DNA of 64,000 bases from Clostridia bacterium (lineage in GTDB: Bacteria > Bacillota > Clostridia > Peptostreptococcales > Anaerovoracaceae): NCBI GenBank assembly GCA_902363595.1, contig CABJAP010000003.1, forward strand, positions 1 to 64,000. Reading direction: 5' to 3'. Below the pieces are notes generated by a model. That model was not told the DNA's origin. It worked only from the letters and a program-made list of their open reading frames with translations, and ran no database searches. Below, in pieces: positions 61,424 to 64,000 of the stretch. Made by a program: the position numbers and the translations under genes. Numbering within the stretch: position 1 is the first letter of the stretch; each line of letters starts with the position of its first letter.

Positions 61424-61928
61424 TGCTTTGTGTGCTTTCTCCTTTCCGTTTTCATGGATTCGCCCTAAGTGATGCACTACCTGCTCATCTACGTTTCGCA
61501 CTTCCTGCTGTCAGGTATTCCATGAAGCATACATTTGATTACACGGTTACATTGTTCAGCCCTTTGGCAACACCCATTTCAGAGCCTTGCCTACTACGGC
61601 TTCTGCTGACTTCTCACAGTTCGTTGTTACTACGGCTAATGAGACCGTCTGTGAGACCTCACGGGATAAGCCTCCCAGTCTTTCCTCGTCTACCTGCCTG
61701 ATTTACGCACATAGGTTACGGTTGCCTTTTGGACTTCGCTGTCTTATGCCAGCTTATCCACCATGCACGCCTTATATCAGGTTTCTGTTCGTCAGGCTAC
61801 GGTTTCGCTATCCCTTCTTCTCGCCTACACCTCATGATGCAAACCTTGGGAGTCGCTCTGGGGTTCGTCGGCAACTACGCCCCTTGTGGACTTTCACCAC
61901 AGACTGACGGCATGCCCGTCATACATAA

Positions 61929-61962
61929 AAAACGCAAAGGCTTTCAATACCTTTGCGTTTTG
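61929..61962 (-). terminator. Terminator hairpin that forms the intron target
   Basis: On the minus strand the arms AAAACGCAAAGG and CCTTTGCGTTTT are followed by TTTTAT and then directly by the intron 5' end at 61924. It would end transcription of genes to the right before they reach DUF3789. With the intron removed, the sequence TTTTTTAT joins TAACCAAACTC. Confidence 0.88.
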
Positions 61963-62085
61963 TTACATAGAAAAAGCGCTACCCAAAACATGCAGCGCAA
62001 TTTCAAAAAATATTTAATTGAGAGAAGGGAAGATTAGATGATCTATAAGCATTGATTCATGTGTAAAAATCATAGCATATTCAAA

Positions 62086-62637
62086 TTATCCCTTTTTCTT
62101 ATGAAGTTTTAAATCGATATTTTTCGCTGCCGCTGCATCCTGCAGTAATCCAGCAACAAATGCGCTTTTTTCTTTGAGTGTCAGTGTGTCCATATCAGGT
62201 TTATGATTAATTTCATTAAGTACCGCTTGCAGGTCTTGTAGCTCCAACAGATTGACAGCTACACAAAAGAGTGTCTTTTTGCGGCCATCATTATAGCCTG
62301 ACAAGAAAATCTCCAGGATTTTTGTTTTTTCTGCCTGCTCTGCATTATAAGCATCTATCCCGAATCGTTTGGCCTTTTCTATATCGGATTTTCGGTTTTG
62401 GTGTGTTATAAATGAATCAAAATCGTCTATATGAGTGTATTTTCCGCAAGGGTATTCGCTGCATTGGAAACAGTATTCAATACCGCCATGCTCTATACTG
62501 CACCTTGCGATTTTGCACGACTGATTTCCTTCACCGCCACCGCAGCCAGGGCAGTTTTTATTCAAAAACATGGGGCAAAGCCCACAATTCAGCCCACATA
62601 GGGCAAATAATTGATTTGGTCGGTTAAATCCTTTCAT
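62086..62637 (-). CDS. DUF3795 cysteine-rich protein
   Basis: A 183-residue protein with the DUF3795 cysteine pattern: CGLNCGLCPMF, CPGCGG, CKIARCSIE, CFQCSEYPC. These clusters suggest metal or iron-sulfur binding; the function is unknown. The C-terminal helical half (about 110-180) is typical of the family. AAGGAGG lies before the ATG. It is often acquired cargo in Clostridia and here sits just upstream of the terminator used by the intron. Confidence 0.85.
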   Translation of the reverse strand: MKGFNRPNQLFALCGLNCGLCPMFLNKNCPGCGGGEGNQSCKIARCSIEHGGIEYCFQCSEYPCGKYTHIDDFDSFITHQNRKSDIEKAKRFGIDAYNAEQAEKTKILEIFLSGYNDGRKKTLFCVAVNLLELQDLQAVLNEINHKPDMDTLTLKEKSAFVAGLLQDAAAAKNIDLKLHKKKG

Positions 62638-62721
62638 GGAGCCTCCTTAAACAGCCCGCCTGCAAATATTCAAGACAAGCTCTGAGAATACTCGACATAG
62701 CAAAACAGAAAATTTGAAAAC

Positions 62722-62943
62722 TTAAAACTCATATCTTGTACCATGCGAGAGCAACAGGCCATCTGTTAATTCCACACGCAGAATGATAGTGTTTTCATCG
62801 TCAAAATCAGTATGGCCGTTATCGATCCATTCTGCAAAGACCTTTTTCGGCTTTTCAGCAATCACACAATTCTCTTTTTTTCTGAAACAACCCAGGCTAA
62901 CACCTTTCCCCTCATTCAAACTCTTTGCCTCCATTGGCTTCAA
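62722..62943 (-). CDS. Unrecognised small ORF, possibly a remnant
   Basis: A 73-residue frame (...VFAEWIDNGHTDFDDENTIILRVELTDGLLLSHGTRYEF as landmarks split by position) begins with TTG right after an in-frame stop, and no ribosome site is visible; an ATG three codons later is an alternative. The C-terminal half looks like the end of a beta-rich domain, so it may be the 3' remnant of a longer gene. No family recognised. Confidence 0.4.
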   Translation of the reverse strand: MKPMEAKSLNEGKGVSLGCFRKKENCVIAEKPKKVFAEWIDNGHTDFDDENTIILRVELTDGLLLSHGTRYEF

Positions 62944-63003
62944 CTACCCGGTTACAAAACTTCCATAGAGTTATTGCAAACGGGAAGTTATCGCTCTATC
63001 AAA

Positions 63004-63441
63004 TCAATCATTGAGAGCAAAAAGATAGGCATAGATACTTTCTTCATAGCCCTGTTCGCATCTTTTCATACATCTAAGAACAGGCCAGATAACAGTCTCA
63101 TTTCTTAACTTAACAGAAATATTTATTTCTCCTTGTGGGTCGCTGTCATCAGTAATCCATTCGCCACCGTATAGTTTAATAGCCGTTTCACCGATATATG
63201 AAGCTAAACTGAATAAAATCGTACCGCGATTTTTTGAAAGCAACCCTGTTTCGCCACTCTGCTCATCAAAAAATCTGTCAATTTCTTTCATGCTTTCTAA
63301 AGAATAATCAGCTTTATAGCCGGACGAGTTTAACGCTTTTACCACCCAATCTGAAGCTAAATGAATATCTTTTTCGAGCGTATTATTACTTTTTTTCTTG
63401 CTGCCATTATCTTTCTTTAAAATTTTATTGAGAAATCCCAT
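63004..63441 (-). CDS. Unrecognised small soluble protein
   Basis: A 145-residue protein with a basic N-terminal stretch (GFLNKILKKDNGSKKKSN) and a globular remainder (IHLASDWVVKALNSSGY, EIDRFFDEQSGETGLLSKN, LASYIGETAIKLYGGEW). The length, charge and position near other small orphan genes recall immunity proteins of toxin systems, but I cannot name a family. GGAGTGG lies before the ATG at 63441. Confidence 0.55.
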   Translation of the reverse strand: MGFLNKILKKDNGSKKKSNNTLEKDIHLASDWVVKALNSSGYKADYSLESMKEIDRFFDEQSGETGLLSKNRGTILFSLASYIGETAIKLYGGEWITDDSDPQGEINISVKLRNETVIWPVLRCMKRCEQGYEESIYAYLFALND

Positions 63442-63600
63442 ATTGACCACTCCATCCCGATTTGTCGCTTTTACTTCCCAGTATATTCATAAGCAGAAAT
63501 CAGCTTTTCAATCTTTATTTATTGTATCTATTATAATCTCAATCGCTTTATTTCCAAAATTGATTTTTCGTTTTGGAATTCCTGATAAACAAATTTATAT

Positions 63601-64000
63601 TCAAATGGAATTTCGTATTTTCTTTACATTTCTGTTCATAAGATGACGTCCTAAATTTCTATACGCAAATGCCTTTATAACAGATATTTCCTGCCGATGC
63701 TCTTTCAGCAAATCATCCGGACAGTCATATATTCCAAAATCCTGATTGATACCTTCACTTTGTATATAGGTGTTATTCCCGTCAAAATCAATGACAGGAT
63801 GCTGAAAGTCTTTTACGGCAACGCCATAGCCGCAGAATGCCCCGACACAATCACTGTGTACCTGCTGTAATTTAGAGAAATATTTGTTGTCTAAAATAAA
63901 TGCCTCCAATTCATACCAAATATCTTCAAAGAATACTTCTACCCAACTATGCAATACATTCTTTGGAGCTGACCTGTAAACCAATCCTGTCATTGCCCCT
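63601..64000 (-). CDS. Transglutaminase-like protein, 5' end outside the window
   Basis: The visible 130 residues contain the second and third elements of the transglutaminase-like papain fold: LHSWVEVFFEDIWYELEAFILD holds the catalytic His and, by position, the acidic partner; the catalytic Cys would lie upstream beyond the window. The remainder (DFGIYDCPDDLLKEHRQ, FAYRNLGRHLMNRNVKKIR) fits members that end in a helical tail. The frame is open to the window edge, so the first ATG visible is probably internal. Confidence 0.7.
   Translation of the reverse strand, partial: GAMTGLVYRSAPKNVLHSWVEVFFEDIWYELEAFILDNKYFSKLQQVHSDCVGAFCGYGVAVKDFQHPVIDFDGNNTYIQSEGINQDFGIYDCPDDLLKEHRQEISVIKAFAYRNLGRHLMNRNVKKIRNSI

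Larger units (their letters stand above)
60074..61924 (-). mobile_element. Group IIC intron, apparently complete
   Basis: The minus-strand 5' end reads GTATGACGGGCATGCCGTC followed by the domain I segment GGTGAAAGTCCAC, close in layout to bacterial IIC introns such as O.i.I1. Domain V lies at about 60105-60141 (ACCGCCGTATGCCGAACGG and its return strand) with the CGC triad of class C introns. Domain VI follows, with a GGGGAGA/TCTCCCC stem, ending in CTACTCGAT at 60074. The RT gene lies in domain IV. The 5' exon ends with the T-run of a terminator hairpin, the usual target of IIC introns. Length is about 1.85 kb. Confidence 0.88.

Noticed and set aside
61423..61907. Plus-strand frames of 80-106 residues at the 5' end of the intron
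   Set aside because: They lie antisense to structured intron domains I-III; long frames here reflect RNA structure and not protein coding.

Overview
The window looks like a chromosome segment of a spore-forming, anaerobic Clostridia-type Firmicute. The evidence is AGGAGG-type ribosome sites, a YlmC/YmxH-family sporulation protein beside a TepA/ClpP-like protease, a Bacillus-type Pho box, a sigma-54 system, and a large Tn1549/CTn-like conjugative element with Clostridia-style accessory genes. No rRNA, tRNA or CRISPR array was seen.

Positions 1-22,150 are host backbone. Bases 302-7,703 form a phosphate and ion transport region: a Na/Pi cotransporter with a PhoU-like tail under three TTAACA repeats, a PhoP/PhoR-like two-component pair, a CPA2 cation/proton antiporter and a DUF1538 membrane protein. 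Next come a lysine-less TadZ/CpaE-like P-loop protein, the TepA-like protease, YlmC, a membrane metallophosphoesterase and a plus-strand operon of an XRE regulator, a PLDc_N protein and an ABC exporter. Bases 14,857-21,851 hold the most interesting host locus. It is a six-gene minus-strand operon (arginase-fold ureohydrolase, creatininase with its known active-site residues, APC permease, three SDR proteins) behind a near-consensus -24/-12 promoter. The divergent-side neighbour is a PAS-AAA-Fis sigma-54 activator gene, and TGCA-type inverted repeats lie between them. I infer a creatinine/creatine-type guanidino catabolic operon in which the ureohydrolase may split creatine.

At about 22,150-22,170 the 3' part of a fic gene is fused to the end of a large serine recombinase gene. 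This marks one end of an integrated element that continues past the right edge of the window. From left to right it carries the recombinase, a TnpW-like protein, a phosphoesterase and a sigma-like factor. Cargo follows: two receiver-less winged-helix paralogues flank an ABC/FMN-binding/two-component/xis-like module, then comes a run of small detoxification or regulation genes (MATE, AraC-GNAT, DUF3788, AraC-GyrI, flavodoxin, TetR, GNAT, TrmO, MerR-GyrI, MerR-TipAS, DUF2268 peptidase) separated by related hairpin-rich spacers. After that is a lantibiotic self-protection operon (NisI-like lipoprotein, MutFEG-type ABC transporter, two-component system) that lies between two direct copies of the relaxase 3' end.

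The mobilisation backbone runs from 50,546 to 60,044: relaxase, DUF3849, a CD1845-type membrane protein, MobC, several element-specific proteins, a cysteine-rich VLP protein, topoisomerase III, DUF5688 and DUF3789. A complete-looking group IIC intron (60,074-61,924) is inserted exactly behind a rho-independent terminator. The last 2 kb hold a DUF3795 protein, two unrecognised small proteins and a transglutaminase-like gene cut by the window edge. Type IV secretion genes and the 5' half of fic should lie to the right, outside the window.
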